From assembly GCF_049243985.1 (NCBI RefSeq), contig NC_135379.1, positions 31,195,001 through 31,259,000 on the forward strand: a stretch of 64,000 nt of DNA. The letters are read 5' to 3'. Made by a program: the position numbers and the translations under genes. Under the pieces are notes generated by a model. It was not told the origin of the DNA and did no database searches. It saw only the letters and a list, made by a program, of their open reading frames with translations. The stretch is from Paroedura picta (taxonomy: Eukaryota > Chordata > Lepidosauria > Squamata > Gekkonidae). This document shows, piece after piece, positions 1 to 12,099 of this stretch; position 1 is the stretch's first letter; each line of letters begins with the position of its first letter.

Positions 1-1500
1 TGGCCTGCTGCTTCAGGGGGAAAGGCCACGACGACTCTAGCACAAGACGGATGTGTAACGAGAGCTTAGCCAAGGACGCAGAGAAGCAAACAAGGCTCCG
101 CTCCAGTTCTTGCCCTGCACGTTCCCATGGCATCCAAGTTGGCAGAGGATTGCATCCCGAGAGTACCGCCATTGTAATTCGCTCCTCCCACTTTAGACGG
201 GGTCGGGGGATCGCGTAGGGCCTGAGATGTTGATATACTAGGAATAATTGTAAAAGGGAAGAAGAATTGTAATAAATTTCCACTGATGAGTCTGTATGCG
301 GCATCTCTCAAATAGGGGAGAGTGACATCGAATTGAAAGTTTCAGTGAGTCTTTGTTAGTCTTTTGTAGCAAAGGAAAAAAATCTTGATCAGCTCCTGGG
401 TTCCCCGGGCGCTCCATTTCAAACTTCTAGAATAAGCACGGAGGCCTGCTGTTGCTCAAATAACCAAGTTTGCTGAAAAGTGGCTGGCATTAAAGTTGAC
501 AGTTTAAGCCACAGTGGAGCAAAGTGTCAAAACCCTTCCCCTGCTCACACCAAATACAGAACACTGCAAATATAGCATGACTCAGGGAGTAAAATAACTT
601 GGGTGTTCTTATTTGTCTGGCTTTTGAGATTTTAGAATGCACCGTAAAATGTTATTTCCTGAATGTGTGCCCACAAGCAGCTTCCTGGAACACAATCACA
701 CAGCTCAATTTAGAATTCCAACCTTCTTTTTCTTAAGGAATTCTCCCCAAAGCAGGAGCTTGTTTTTCATGTGTCCCAGTCACTGTCAGAAAGGCTAGGT
801 GGTACGTTTCCATGGACTGAATACCATCGTACCTGTTCATTGCTGCTTTAAAAAAATCATTACTGTGGTCTCTTCCTTGCCGAAGAGGCCTTTTGTTGGT
901 CAGATATGCTTTTACTAGAATACCTCCATTGGGAAGGAAGGGGGTTGGAAGAGCTCCGTCCTATCTTATTTCAGGGCCAAAACCTTCCTGTGGCACCTGC
1001 AGATTTTGAACAATCGTGTTCCTGTTGGGAGAAACATCAGGGAAGCCAGTAAATGGATCTGCCTGCTATTCAGTGAATTATAAAGGGAAGGGAAGGGAGG
1101 GGGAGGTGAGATGTACTGTACATGTTACTCCCAATCTGTTTCAAAGATAGAGAATTAAATAAAACAAATTCTTTAATTGTTTAAATAATTAGAAACAACT
1201 GCTAAATTTTGGATGCAAAAGGAGTCTTTAGCTGTTTTTTGCACCTCTAAGTAATAAACACAGCCCATTCCAATAGTGCCATTCTTAAGTAACTGATAGC
1301 TAGTCTAGAGAAACAGAACAAAAGGGGCCGAGCCTTTGGGTGAGATGCTAGCCATTGAAGGTGAACAGAGCTATTCTGTCAGCTCAGGGCACTGAAAACA
1401 GCCCTGCAGCTCTAAATATTTAAATGATACCTGGAGCAGACCTTTAAAAAAAAATCCAGTGAGAGTCTGACTATCACAGCGAATGTAGAACACATACCTG
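1..1500. other. No gene or repeat recognised
   Basis: Mostly unique-looking, mildly AT-rich DNA with a few CpGs in the first 250 bases. An 81-codon open frame on the minus strand (66-311) has no recognisable motif. Nothing here can be assigned. Confidence 0.4.
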
Positions 1501-1512
1501 CTGTGGGACTCC

Positions 1513-1754
1513 GTGATCCTGGCCCCCTTCCCCTCTGACACACACACCCCCTTCCCCCTCCCCTCTTGCCTCTCCCACCCACCTCTCCTTCCTAGTCCCG
1601 CCCCATCAATCCCTCCGCACACCTTTCCCCTTCACTCTCCCCTTGCCTGTCCCACCTACCTCTCCTTCCTGATCTCTGCCCCCTCAATCCTTCCCTCCCC
1701 CACACACCTCCCCTCATGCCTCTCCCACCCACCTCTCTATCCCCCTCCCTCTCA

Positions 1755-1787
<33 letters not shown>

Positions 1788-1790
1788 CTT
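1513..1790. repeat. Polypyrimidine degenerate tandem repeat ending in (CA)n
   Basis: About 280 bases on this strand are almost pure C and T. Three degenerate units of roughly 73-77 bases are visible through the recurring TTGCCTCTCCCACCCACCTC-like core (near 1566, 1643 and 1716). The tract ends in about 15 AC dinucleotides at 1756-1785. The strand bias makes it triplex-prone DNA. Long open frames across it on both strands are a by-product of this composition. Confidence 0.8.
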
Positions 1791-1892
1791 ACCTGTCACA
1801 GCAGGAGCTCTGCAGGGGGCTGTGCTGGGAAGTGGAGTGCCATGGCCAGCATTGCTCTGAGGCTCAGGCCTGGACCTCAGAGCTCTGGTGGC

Positions 1893-1915
1893 AGTAACCA
1901 CCACCTACTGGCATG
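1893..1915 (-). promoter_or_regulatory. Weak CTCF-like motif
   Basis: The minus strand reads CCAGTAGGTGGTGG, which resembles the CTCF core but departs from it near the 3' end. It is the weakest of three such sites in the window. Confidence 0.25.
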
Positions 1916-2439
1916 CTCCCTAAAGCAGGACAACAGGTCTGTTATCATTTCCGTTTGAGAGAATGTGCTAGATGTGTTCCACATCAAAAATCTCAGAAGG
2001 TTGATCCAGCTAGTTTTCTGCCAGTGTAAAAGGGGAGAAAACATTCCATCTGACCACGAAACGGCTGTTAGGGATCACAGGATCTGGATGGACAAAGGCT
2101 CTTGAGAAATGTGGGCTGTGATAATTGTTTGGAAGGCATCATAATCAGGGGATGGCACAACCCCACAACCCAAATGCAAAACACGGTATAAGCTTATGAT
2201 TACTCAGTATAAGCTTATGCCTGGTATAGCTTATGACCTCTAGGTTAAGTGTATGACTAAGGTTTAAAATCAGCTTCTCCTTTGTTTTCACATTTAAGTT
2301 GACTCGAGAAATCTAACCAACCCCCATGGTTCAAGTTAATTTGCCAGCATTTTCTCTAGCTATCAAGAAGAACTTGGACTCACCACATTCACAAGAATAT
2401 AGGGCTAACAAGTCCACTTCCAGAAGCGACCTACAGACC

Positions 2440-2712
2440 ACCAAATACTTAAATAAGAAGCAGCAGCTTTGGCTTTTATACCCTGCTTTTCTCTACTCAA
2501 AGGTCTTTCCTTCTCCCCACAATACACACCCTGTGAGATAGGTGTGGCTGAGATAGCTCTGTCAGAACTGCTCAGTGAGAACAACTATCACAGGACTGTA
2601 GGTAGCCCAAGGTCACCCATCTGGCAGCATATGGAGGAGCAGGACATCAACGTGGCTCAGCAGATCAGAAGATGCTGTTCTGAGCCACTGCATCCCACTG
2701 AGTTTCCACTTT
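2440..2712 (-). repeat. Degraded squamate tRNA-derived SINE
   Basis: Read on the minus strand, it shows the order of the intact copies at 33065 and 53455: a diverged tRNA-like head, GGGTGACCTTGGGCTA, a GAGCAG block, CTCAGCCACACCTATCTCAC, GGGTGTGTATTGTGGGGAG, then GAGAAAAGCAGGGTATAAAAG and a TCTT-like tail. The open frames here (2469-3018) are not genes. Confidence 0.7.
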
Positions 2713-3798
2713 TAAATTTGGATACCTCGGCCTGTCTAGATGTTGATTTAAATAGAGAGAAATTCCTTTGTGAAAGCAGAAGTGTGTGTGTTTCGATACA
2801 TAGGGGCCAGGTGCTCCACAGCACAATTATGGTTTGTCCTGGCGGTTATGTGGATTGTGACTGTTGCATGGAGAGTTTCCATGCCAGGCGTCCTTGTCAT
2901 CTGTGGTCGGTTTGGGCAGCAACTTTGTAGTTTTACGCCAGTTCCCATTCGTTGCTGTGAAAGACACTCCAAATCCGTATGCTTACGAATGATACCTAGA
3001 GGCATAGCTAGCAATTAGCAGATACAGGGACTTGAAATGTACCAACCCTCATAAAGTCCCAATCCAAACCCCAGGAGCAGCAGATGTGTTGGAAGACTGT
3101 CCACCACAGCCATTGCACTCCAGCTTTGTTAGGTTGTAATCATACCTGGCTCTAGTAATCTGGGCTAGACCTTGCAGGAGGGGGGTCTCTAACCAGCATC
3201 AGGTGCTGGGGAGCAGCATGCCAACTGAAAGCTGTTATGGGGTAAATTCTGGTGGAGCAAGTCCTGAAAAACCTTAACTGCAGTTGCTGCCTGACTAGCC
3301 ATGTTGTAGAGACAAGAGAGAACTGGAAACATCAATTTTGGTTGTGTGGGGCAAATGACTGGGTGAAACTCTTGCCAGCTATTGCCATTCCTGTTTCCTT
3401 ACTGGCTGTAGGCCAAGCCACATGACACTGGAAATCTTCCAACAATGTGGATTTGTAGCTTGAGAAGTGGGAGGAGGGAGGAAGTTGATATGGCTCAAGG
3501 TTATGGTGCCAGAAAAAGGAAAGAAAGAGCTCTTTCCCCCTCTGTGCCATTTGAAGATGGACCCCTACCCCACGCCTGTTTCTTTTAGCCCCAGCAGAAA
3601 ACAGAAATAACACAACTAGCTGTCTTTTCCCAAAAAAACTGGGGCTAAAAAAAGCTGGGTGGACATTTTTGATGAGGGAAATGGCACAAGGAGAAATAGG
3701 TAAACAGATACCCCCGCCCACCCATCGCCCAGGCAATAAAGGAAATGTAGCTGTAGCTGTCCTTCCCAGAAAGGAAGGATCATGCACAAGAGGTCTAA
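2713..3798. other. No gene recognised; minor repeat traces
   Basis: A 157-codon minus-strand open frame at 3332-3805 lacks any domain I know and shows no splice or promoter context. I treat it as chance. Confidence 0.35.
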
Positions 3799-3898
3799 AG
3801 CTCATGCCCTGAATAAATCTTTGTTGGTCTTAAAGGTGCTACTGGACTCTGATTTGATTGTGCTACTTCAGACCAACACAGCTACCCATTTGAATCTA
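3799..3898 (+). repeat. Foldback-like interspersed repeat, 3' part (family X)
   Basis: Contains the conserved run CTTGAATAAATCTTTGTTGG, then TCTTAAAGGTGCTACTGGACTC and GACCAACACAGCTACCC. The same sequence occurs near 22090-22200, 36808-37010 and 43640-43840. The class is not assigned; the 43.6-kb copy has inverted ends. Confidence 0.75.
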
Positions 3899-3899
3899 T

Positions 3900-5690
3900 A
3901 CACTTTCCGTTTCTTCTTTAGAGAAACCTGCTGAACATCACTAAGAGCAAATTAACTTTGCTTCCTATGAACTGCACTGTGCAATCCAGATTGACTTACA
4001 ACAGCATTGCCATCCTTTCACTTCATTTACCTGGATGGAGTTATTGCAACCTTTATTTTTTGTTTTTGTTTTAAAGGAGACTGCAGAAGAAGCATGACTT
4101 CTCCCTTCCCATTTTTAGGTCTGGAAAAAAAAAGTGTAACCAGGAATGAAAAAGGGAAAGTGCGCTTTTCATAGAAGTCTACACATCCTACAAAATCATT
4201 CTGTTAGCTTTTTTGGGAAAGGACTCTTGAAGGGAAAGCATAAAAAGCAACATTCAGAAGGGAAAAAAACTCTAGTGATGAACCACAGAAGTAAAGAAAT
4301 CCTAGTTGAAGTTGCTTCTACTGAAGGCCAGAAGGGAGGCTACAAACTGAGTGTGAACTTGCTGCATGCCTAAGTGGTCTTCTCAGGAGTAAGTCTAATG
4401 TGCTTACTCCCAGGAAGGCATCTTTAGGGTTTCAGGCATTGTCTGTAACCTGCTCCACCTGTAAAATTGGACCCTGGCCAGACTGCAACAGCTCTGAAAC
4501 TTGTATAACAGATTGTTAGACTAACATGATAACATAAGGAACTGGCAGAGTGTGGTTTAAGACTTGAATTCCATATTTGTTGAAGCTAGTCTTTTCTTTG
4601 CCAAAGACCACTCAGGAGTCTTCCATCTGACTGACTCCTAAATATGCAACACAGATATTGAAGGCATGAGCCATGGTTTCTGAAAGCTTAACTTTCCTTG
4701 CAGTGACTCATTCCCTTTGGCCACCTGCAAACACACCCTTTTGCCAATCTAGTTCTGTTCATTTACCAGTGAGATCACCTCCCTGTTGCCTAAATAAACC
4801 TACTTCACCCTGCTTTCACTGAGTGCTTAACAATGCATGAAAAGACCAACTTAAATCTTTCCATGAACCTTTTAAAAAAGGCATTACAATTCAATGCAGT
4901 AAGGTACTCACATGATACGTAGTTGTATGTCAGCTGGGAGACTGGGAGGGGGTAGATTGTTTCTAACAGGAGTTGGTGAGCAGCGGAGCTAGAAGATTAA
5001 GGCAAAGCAATTGCTCACGTTCCCAAATGAGCACAATAATATTGCGAAAACCATGGCCCATTTCTGTAACATGTCCAGTTCTAGAATGAGCCAGTGCCTG
5101 CCACCCAGGTAGGCTCTTGCCCTTTTCAATGGATGCACCTTGAAGCTCCCAAGAGTCTGAAATTTGATGTTGTAAAATTAATCCCCAACATAAACATTGT
5201 GTGGGCATTCTTTAAAAAAAAATACAGCAACTCTCCAATCCTTCATGCTATACTGTCTAACATCCAGCATAATGTACTGGAAAGATAGATGGAATCGTTG
5301 ATTGATTTTATTTAAACACAGCATGATGCCAGCTACTATGAAATACCAACAAATACAGGCTAAAGGGATTTCAGTGCGGGAACTATACATTATTGATAAA
5401 ATATATTATGATATAACATAAGAACATTTTAAAACAAAATGTGATTTTCTATTTCTATAAATGGAACATAGGGTAGGTCATTGAAGTTGATGATTTCATT
5501 TATTTGTTCCCACAAACAGCTGACTTAACTTAATGGCCGTTGTGCAGAATTCAGCTATCTGCTTGCATATAATACAATTTCCTTCCCATAGGAGAAACCT
5601 GAATTTTTTCTTAGAGTTGCAAATTACATCCCTAAGCAGAGGAGAGATATTATCTTAGAGCAAGGTGCCTCATAAAGAAAACATCTAAGA
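3900..5690. other. No gene or recognised repeat
   Basis: AT-rich unique-looking DNA. The short open frames at 4146, 4963 and 5094 are without motifs. Confidence 0.35.
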
Positions 5691-6890
5691 AAGACATGCT
5701 CTAATCACTCTAGCTCCCCCTGCTTACACAGGCAGAGCCTCTCAGCTCTTGGGATGTTCTTAAAACACCTTTTCTATACCATAGATGGGAGGATATCACC
5801 CCTTGCTAGCACGAAAGCCCTCCTTTGGCTTTTGATCTCCAATCTGGAGAAATAATCTGCTGGGGCTTGAATATAACTGGAGCTGGGAGGAGCAAAAAAA
5901 TGTAGGTATCTCAGAAGGTCTATCTGGTGTCCTCCACTTTGTTTAATCATGAGTCTCTCTTGGGCTATGCTGAAACGGAGTAGGAATAAAGGGGGAAAGC
6001 CAAGGCTTGCCATTTTTCCTTCTGTGGCAAGCAACCATTGAGATTTGAAATTATCACCAAAGAGTAGGGGTAATAACACATCAGGGGCCCATTGAGCTTT
6101 GAGCCAAAGGTAGGGCAATTCTGGCCTCCATCTTTGTTGAGCCTGTTTCCAACCTGAGTTTGAGATACACTTAGGTATCTGAAGGACAGATCTAAGCAAT
6201 CTTGACTGGATGCGTTCTAGTGACAGGAAACACAAAGAAGGAGGCCCTAACAGGGTCCCATATAACATCTGTGAGATTGCCTTGGACAAAAGGGTTTAAG
6301 CACAGCTGGAATGAAAAAGGCTCCCCCTAGTACAATAGAACATCATGATACTCTGGGCAGATCTTTCACCCAGTTTTGATATATTCCTACAATGTTCTAG
6401 ACTAGAGTTGGAAGATTGAAAGGTTACCCAAAAATACCTAAAAGATCCCACCTGTTCTATTGCATTGCCAGCTATGGGCCATGCTCCTCTTTTCATGCTT
6501 GGGCTAAAGGCCATAACCTTTTTTCCCCCCAGTGTTGTCAGAGACCCACCCTTGCAATAATCCACTAGCCTTACCAAGACTCTTCTTAGGCCTACTGGAG
6601 TTCTTGAAGATAGGACAACGTCATCAGCATAAAGTAATGCTGGAATGCTCTGAGAAGCTCGTTTGGGAGAGTGACAATCAACAGTATCGAGGTAATTTGT
6701 TAGGTCATTATTGTAGTAGATGAAGAACATTGGGGCCAAAAAACAGTCCTGTCTAACACCTTTGTTTGTTAAAATAGGCTTGGTGAGATGACTGCATCTG
6801 ACTCTAGAAGGCATCTGCCTATGGAACTCTCTGCCTAGCTGGAAAAATATTTCTGGTAACACTGGCCAAGGTGCTGCTATCCCCTAGCCT
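5690..6890 (-). mobile_element. LINE reverse-transcriptase fragment (R4/Dong-like)
   Basis: Two adjacent minus-strand open frames (6862-6296, then 6289-5774) read as one LINE protein interrupted between them. The first holds GVRQDCFLAPMFFIYYNNDL and ALLYADDVVLSSRTPVGLRR, the palm motifs of a non-LTR reverse transcriptase with YADD at the active site. The second continues with KAISQMLYGTLLGPPS, LERIQSRLLRSVLQIP and LWLKAQWAPDVLLPLL, seen downstream of the palm in R4-like reptile LINEs. It lacks the 5' part and carries substitutions in conserved positions, so it is an old 5'-truncated copy. The clade is from memory; non-LTR is firm. Confidence 0.8.
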
Positions 6891-6899
6891 GATCTGTTT

Positions 6900-9030
6900 T
6901 AGGTTCCTGAGCACAGTGGTAGACTGAGTCTAAAAATATTGGATCACATGAGACAAAGGGGAAAAAACACATAAATGGAGAAAAGGCACAATTAAAATTT
7001 TTGCAAAAGAAATGTATATTTCTTAGTAATTACAGTGTACATACACTGTACATATTAATGGCAGTATGCAGTAGATACTAAATGTAAATACAGTTTGTTA
7101 TAACTTCTGAATGTATCTGGGTTTTCTTGGGATAAAAGTGAGGGGGGGGGATCCCAGAAAAGCCAGGATATATTCCAGAATTACTGGTAGATCTCCCCAT
7201 GTCACACAGAACCTGGGACAAGCTTCTCCTGAAGTGAATTTTCAACTGCAGAAAAAGCCATCCCAGCCAAGATCTTGGCAGAGCAGAGAGAGACCTCCCC
7301 ACAGCATTCAGATCTTAGGGCCAGCTTTTCTGCAGTATGGTTTAAGCTGGGCAGCAGGAAAAGCCAATCCAGCCCCAGGATCAGGTTGGCATTTTAAAAA
7401 CTGGTGTTATGCTTATTAGGAACGTGAGATTTCTGAAAAATCCCAGATCTCAATACCAAAAAACTTTCAAATCCAACATATGCAAATTGAAAACTACATT
7501 TAAAAAAAATTGCACTCCCCTATTCATAATTAAAACCGCTATATACATGCACATACATGTGCGTGCATGTGCAAACACATGCACATATACATGGAAAGCT
7601 TTGTGATGGAAAACCCCAAGCCAAGAGTCCTGTATCTGCAATCACTATGAGCAAGTAGGGTCTATTCTTTGCAGACCTTCCTATGAGACGTGTATATTTT
7701 TTATGGTGGTGTAATGACAGGTATCCCAGGTTGAAAAATCTGGTTTGGTTAAAAGCCAGAAACAGTCACAAGACACTATATAATAATATTGAATCGTGTC
7801 AGAATGTATCTTGAAGATTGGAGTTAATAAAAACAAATAAGATTTCCAATATGAATGTGAACTAATGAGATATAACACTATACCTCAAAAATATTCCTTC
7901 TTTCACTAGTTAGTCTTTTAATAATAAAAACCTTTAACCTTTTTTTAACCTTTTTTCATTTCAGATTATGGATTGTGGTTTTATATGACAGGACTGATTT
8001 TTGTTGACAAAAGATTGCAAGCTTTCTAAGCCTTCTGCCCAGAGCTAGGCTTTGTGTAATGAACTTTGTACTACAGCAGAAGCTGGTCTGCTTATCCCTC
8101 AATGAGATGGTTGTGGAAGCCCATTTCATTTCACACACAGATATGAAAACCTAGGAAACCCACACAGGAAGCAAATGTGTCCTTTTAAAATGCATAATTT
8201 TCTCCTGTAATTTTGCATTTAAGAAGCACCCACAAACTGATGTCTCTTTTAAAGCCTTTTAAAGAAGATGAGGGAAATGAGACAGCAGGGAGATAAACAT
8301 TCTGTGGTAAAAAAAGGGAGGGGGGTAAAGGATGGATCAGGTTAGCAGGAGTACCTGAATCCGGGCCATGTCCATAATCTCTTCTTCATATTATTGAAAA
8401 GTGATTTATCAAACACTTTGACATCTAGAAACCATATCTAGATATATTGAATCTGTAGCTATTTTTAATTGAGATTTGGGTTTTGCTTGCCTTGGTCTTT
8501 TTAGTTTTGTTCACCAGCCAGGAAGAGACACACCCTCAACCACCACAGGGGATAATTGTTTAATTAAACAACAGCAGCAGCTAATTCAAACCCACTTAAA
8601 ACGTTTGCTGAAGCACATTCCAGGGTCCAAAAGAGCAATAGTTTTCAAATGCTGCCAAGGGACACCATGATATGGCGGGGAATAAACCCAGTTTACCTTT
8701 TATTCAAAATCATTAAAATATATATTTGAAGCTACATCCCTAAATAAGTTACTTTCTAAAGGAAGAAGGGCTTTACAGTCTCTTGCAACTGTTCCTGGCT
8801 TTTAATGTTGCAAATTCGGGTGCATGTCATTACATGACCAACTGGCTTAAAAGAAATACATAAGTGCAACCATTCAGGGGCTTATCTAGATTAAGCAGCC
8901 AAAGTTGTTTTCAATGCCAGCGGTTTAAAGTGGGAGATGCAAAGGATGAACAGCAATCTGCAAAAGCCAGAGTTCATGGTCTGAACTCCTAAATCCAAGT
9001 TCAGCACTCCATCCACTATATATGTTTTAA
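6900..9030. other. AT-rich DNA without gene; short alternating purine/pyrimidine tract
   Basis: I recognise no gene. At 7538-7592 there is an alternating purine-pyrimidine stretch rich in CATGCACATACATG-type words that is partly self-complementary and could adopt Z-DNA or a cruciform. The rest is unique-looking. Confidence 0.4.
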
Positions 9031-9035
9031 TGGGA

Positions 9036-9114
9036 ATTTTAATGGGATTAGTTGTTGTGACCCGCCTCTCCCGACAGGCTCGAGGCGGATCACAACAACT
9101 AATCCCATTAAAAT
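9036..9114. repeat. Inverted repeat (32-bp arms) built from a LINE-type 3' end
   Basis: Arms 9036-9067 and 9083-9114 are complementary with about one mismatch around a 15-base loop. The words CCGCCTC and GAGGCGG are typical of squamate LINE/SINE tails that precede AAT or AAAT runs. The adjoining (AAT)n fits such a tail. Confidence 0.85.
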
Positions 9115-9119
9115 AAATC

Positions 9120-9120
<1 letters not shown>

Positions 9121-9191
<71 letters not shown>
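9121..9191. repeat. (AAT)n microsatellite
   Basis: About 24 uninterrupted AAT units. The minus-strand frame through it gives a leucine run, which is an artefact. Confidence 0.98.
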
Positions 9192-9193
<2 letters not shown>

Positions 9194-10119
9194 CACACTG
9201 CCTCTGCAATGAAGGAGAGTTATATATAATATATATAATAAATTTTGGTATAAAAACAAAACTTAAGATAAGAACAAGAATTGTGTTTCTTATAATTACT
9301 GATGTTACTGGCAGTGCCTGACAGGCAGGCTCTCTCAGAGGTCTAGCCCAAGTAATTTCAAGCATTTGAGGCTGTTTGCCATAATGTAATAAATGGAGAG
9401 AGTGTTTCACATTTTGATCTGATAGGGATATGCTTAAAAACAACTTGTAACGCAAATGGAATATCCCCCCTAAAAATAGTTAACAAATATTTAACAAATA
9501 TTTAACCTGAGCACAGTCTGCACTTACTTTATTTATTCCGTTGTGGATCCTGCTGAATCCAGATTGATTGGAACTTGAGTCTTCCTCTCCCTCCCCCCAA
9601 TTGAAACAGAAGAGTGTTCTGCACATGATTAGGGAAGCTCAGAAGGGGGGGGAGCCAAGTGGAACAGGAACCTCTTTCTTTCTTTTCTGTTTCAGTGTGT
9701 GTGTGGGGGTGGGGTGATTGGAGACAGCAGAGGAGAGAGAGAAAAACCCAAGAGACAAATCTCTACTGAGAAAAGCTTCTGCTTTCTGGAGCTTCTGCTG
9801 AGAAAAGTTAGGGCTTCCCCTTTAAGGCAAGTTAGGGGTTCCCCTTTAAAACCTGGTCAAATGGCCTTCCTGGCCCCCCTCCCCTCTGTTAGGCCTCAGC
9901 TGTGGAGGCCCCCATGACAGTACAGGAGTCTCTATAGCTATGCTAATAATTGTTGAAAGGGGAACTGGGAGTGATATTTTCTTATCCATCATAAAGTATG
10001 GTCTGAGTGCTGGAAAAAAGAGATCTCACTGAAACTGAGGTGCAGACATTAACTTTCAACAAGTTATTTATGCCAAAAGGCAAATCCATTGGCTTGGATT
10101 TGTGAATTATAATGCTGAC

Positions 10120-10265
10120 CCTGTAGGGTTTCTAAGGCAAGACACCAGAGGTGGTTTACATTCACTACCCTGTTATTCCTTGGAGTTCTCCCATTCAAAT
10201 GCTAGCTGACCCTGCTCAGCTTCTGAGATCTGATGAGATTAGGGTAGCTTGGGCTATCCAATAGG
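10120..10265 (-). repeat. 5S-rRNA-derived SINE fragment
   Basis: The plus strand reads TTCTCCCATTCAAATGCTAG, then CTGACCCTGCTCAGCTTCTGAGATCTGATGAGAT. This matches the complement of the internal promoter region of vertebrate 5S rRNA (TGGGAGAC, AAGCAGGGTC, GATCTCG words) with substitutions. The 5' flank AGGCAAGACACCAGAGGTGG is the body shared with the copies near 19.6, 30.6 and 45.7 kb. It is a SINE, not a 5S gene. Confidence 0.7.
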
Positions 10266-10389
10266 TCAAGTATCGTACTCATGATAGCTCAAATAAAATT
10301 GATTCCCCCGTCCTCCAGCCCCTGAGGTGAAAACACTGCTATTCCCTGTGACAGATAAACTGCTAGATGATTGTTATGGCACCAGGTGA

Positions 10390-10575
10390 TATTAGAGCTG
10401 GAGTCCAGCCTTGCTGACTTGGGGAAAGGGGAGTATGGGAAAGGGAGGAGCCTCAGGAGGTATATAACACAATAGAGACCACTTTCCGAAGTAGCCATTT
10501 TCTCCAGAAGAATTTGTCTCTGTTGGCTGGATATCAGTTGTCATTCCAGGAGATATCCAGGCTCCACCTGTAAGT
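10390..10575 (+). repeat. Interspersed repeat, family Y
   Basis: Shares AGCCATTTTCTCCAG, the ATCAGTTGTCATTCCAGGAG word and the CTCCACCTG end with the copies at 17925, 27045 and 61957. This is a common squamate repeat whose ends read like GTTGCCAGCTC...GGTTGGCAACCCT. Class unassigned. Confidence 0.6.
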
Positions 10576-11344
10576 CAGCAAACGTAGTGGTTTTTCCTCC
10601 TGTTGCAAATCTGCCATAAAGCAGATTTGAGTTTGTGACAACAATGCTCAAGGCTTTTGCTCTCCTGGTGATGCATTATCAGTGATAAAATCTCAGATGA
10701 AATACATCAAGACGCAGGTGCATTAACTGAAGCTTGTCTGGGAATCTACCTTTATTCAGTAAATTATGAACAAACATAATGGGGATTTACTACTCAAATA
10801 ACACCAAGGGCCACTTACAAAGGAGGAATGGTGCTGCTGATGTTGTACTGACTGTACACTTCCACTTCTGAAAAGCTTGGGTGGGGTTTAGATATCTTCA
10901 TAATTACATGGTTAAGCCCACGGGCAGTGGTTATTCTCCCAAGAGGCCGCTGGGCAGGCCTGAACCATTAAGAAGCTTTCTTCTCATTTCAGGACAGATT
11001 TCCCCAATGATCAGGAACTTTGGACTTGCAACTTCCAGCACCGCATGTAGATCTTCCCTAAATTAATCTGTGTTCTGGGCTCCATTCTATCAGGGTGTGA
11101 GGAAAGAACACTTTGTGGCAGGGTATTTTCTGTACTCATTACAGCTTTATGGAAGTATTTCCCTGTGGCCTGTCTAGCACTGTCTCTTTTTTCTTTGGGA
11201 AGACAGTTAAGCGTTTCCACAAAGTTTTTAAATCCTTTAAAGGCCTTCATAATTATCTGTGATTATTTTAGAACAGAGATCCCCAAGCTTTTTTTTGAGC
11301 CTGTGAGCATCTTTGGAATTCTGTCACAATGTGATGGGCACAAC

Positions 11345-11760
11345 TATAATATTTATTTGTTTGTTTGTTTATTTGATTTTATTTTTATACCGCCCTCCCA
11401 TACGGCTCAGGGCGGTTCTCATAAAACATTGCAGGGATAATACATAGAACAGCCTAAACATATAACACAGTCATAATAACATCAATAATAATCCAACAGT
11501 GACTTCAAACAGAATGACAATTTCGACAACTCCCCCCCCCCTCCCGGGAGGTCAGGCTGCTTCAGATCATGGAGGAATATCTGAGGGGGGACCAATGGAT
11601 CCTGTTGGGTCAGACATGGTGATGACTCAAGCAAATGCCTGGTGGAGGAACTCTCTTTTGCAGGCCCTGCAGAATTGTGGGAGTTGAGGCAGGGCCTTGA
11701 TCTCTTCAGGGAGTTAATTCCACCAGACCTTAACTTTCAAAAAATGACTCCCACAGGAGG
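11345..11760 (-). mobile_element. CR1/L2-group LINE 3' end
   Basis: On the minus strand it ends in GCCCTGAGCCGTATGGGAGG, a TATAAAAATAAAATC-type run and an AAAC/AAAT tail. Upstream lies TGGAATTAACTCCCTGAAGAG, the coding trace of the WWNELPSEIR motif that is intact in the copy at 39.9 kb. The same 3' end appears in plus orientation at 21290-21545. Confidence 0.7.
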
Positions 11761-11960
11761 CAGAACAGGGAGTGATACTTTGCTATCAATAGTAATTATG
11801 CTACTTCAGCATTTCAGGCAGATGTTTAAGAGAATACCTTTTAAAAGAAACATGTTGTTAAAATTATTTTCTTAAGCACAGCTTACTTTAAGTAACACAA
11901 TGAAGACCCATGTGTTATAGAGGCAGCTCCTGCCAAAGCAGGTTTTTGAAGAATCTACAC

Positions 11961-12096
11961 CAGGGGTAGTCAAACTGCGGCCCTCCAGATGTCCATGGAC
12001 TACAATTTCCAGGAGCCCCTGCCAGCATTCGCTGGCAGGGGCTCCTGGGAATTGTAGTCCATGGACATCTGGAGGGCCGCAGTTTGACTACCCCTG
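11961..12096. mobile_element. Palindromic hAT-type MITE, copy 1
   Basis: Starts CAGGGGTAGTCAAACTGCGG and ends with its complement. The whole 136 bases fold as one nearly perfect hairpin around GCATTCGC. No target duplication is visible at this copy. Other copies show perfect or near-perfect 8-bp duplications, which places the family with hAT elements. Confidence 0.88.
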
Positions 12097-12099
12097 CCC

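Noticed and set aside
1513-1860. Proline/histidine/threonine-rich frame
   Set aside because: Generated by a polypyrimidine tandem repeat and (CA)n.
9108-9455. Minus-strand frame with a leucine run
   Set aside because: Translation of the (AAT)n microsatellite.
10120-10265. Possible 5S rRNA gene
   Set aside because: Only part of the 5S sequence is present, with many substitutions, and it is joined to a SINE body shared with three other loci.
11961-12096. CRISPR-like or transcription-terminator hairpin
   Set aside because: The hairpin is a dispersed palindromic MITE with 8-bp duplications at other copies, in a vertebrate genome.
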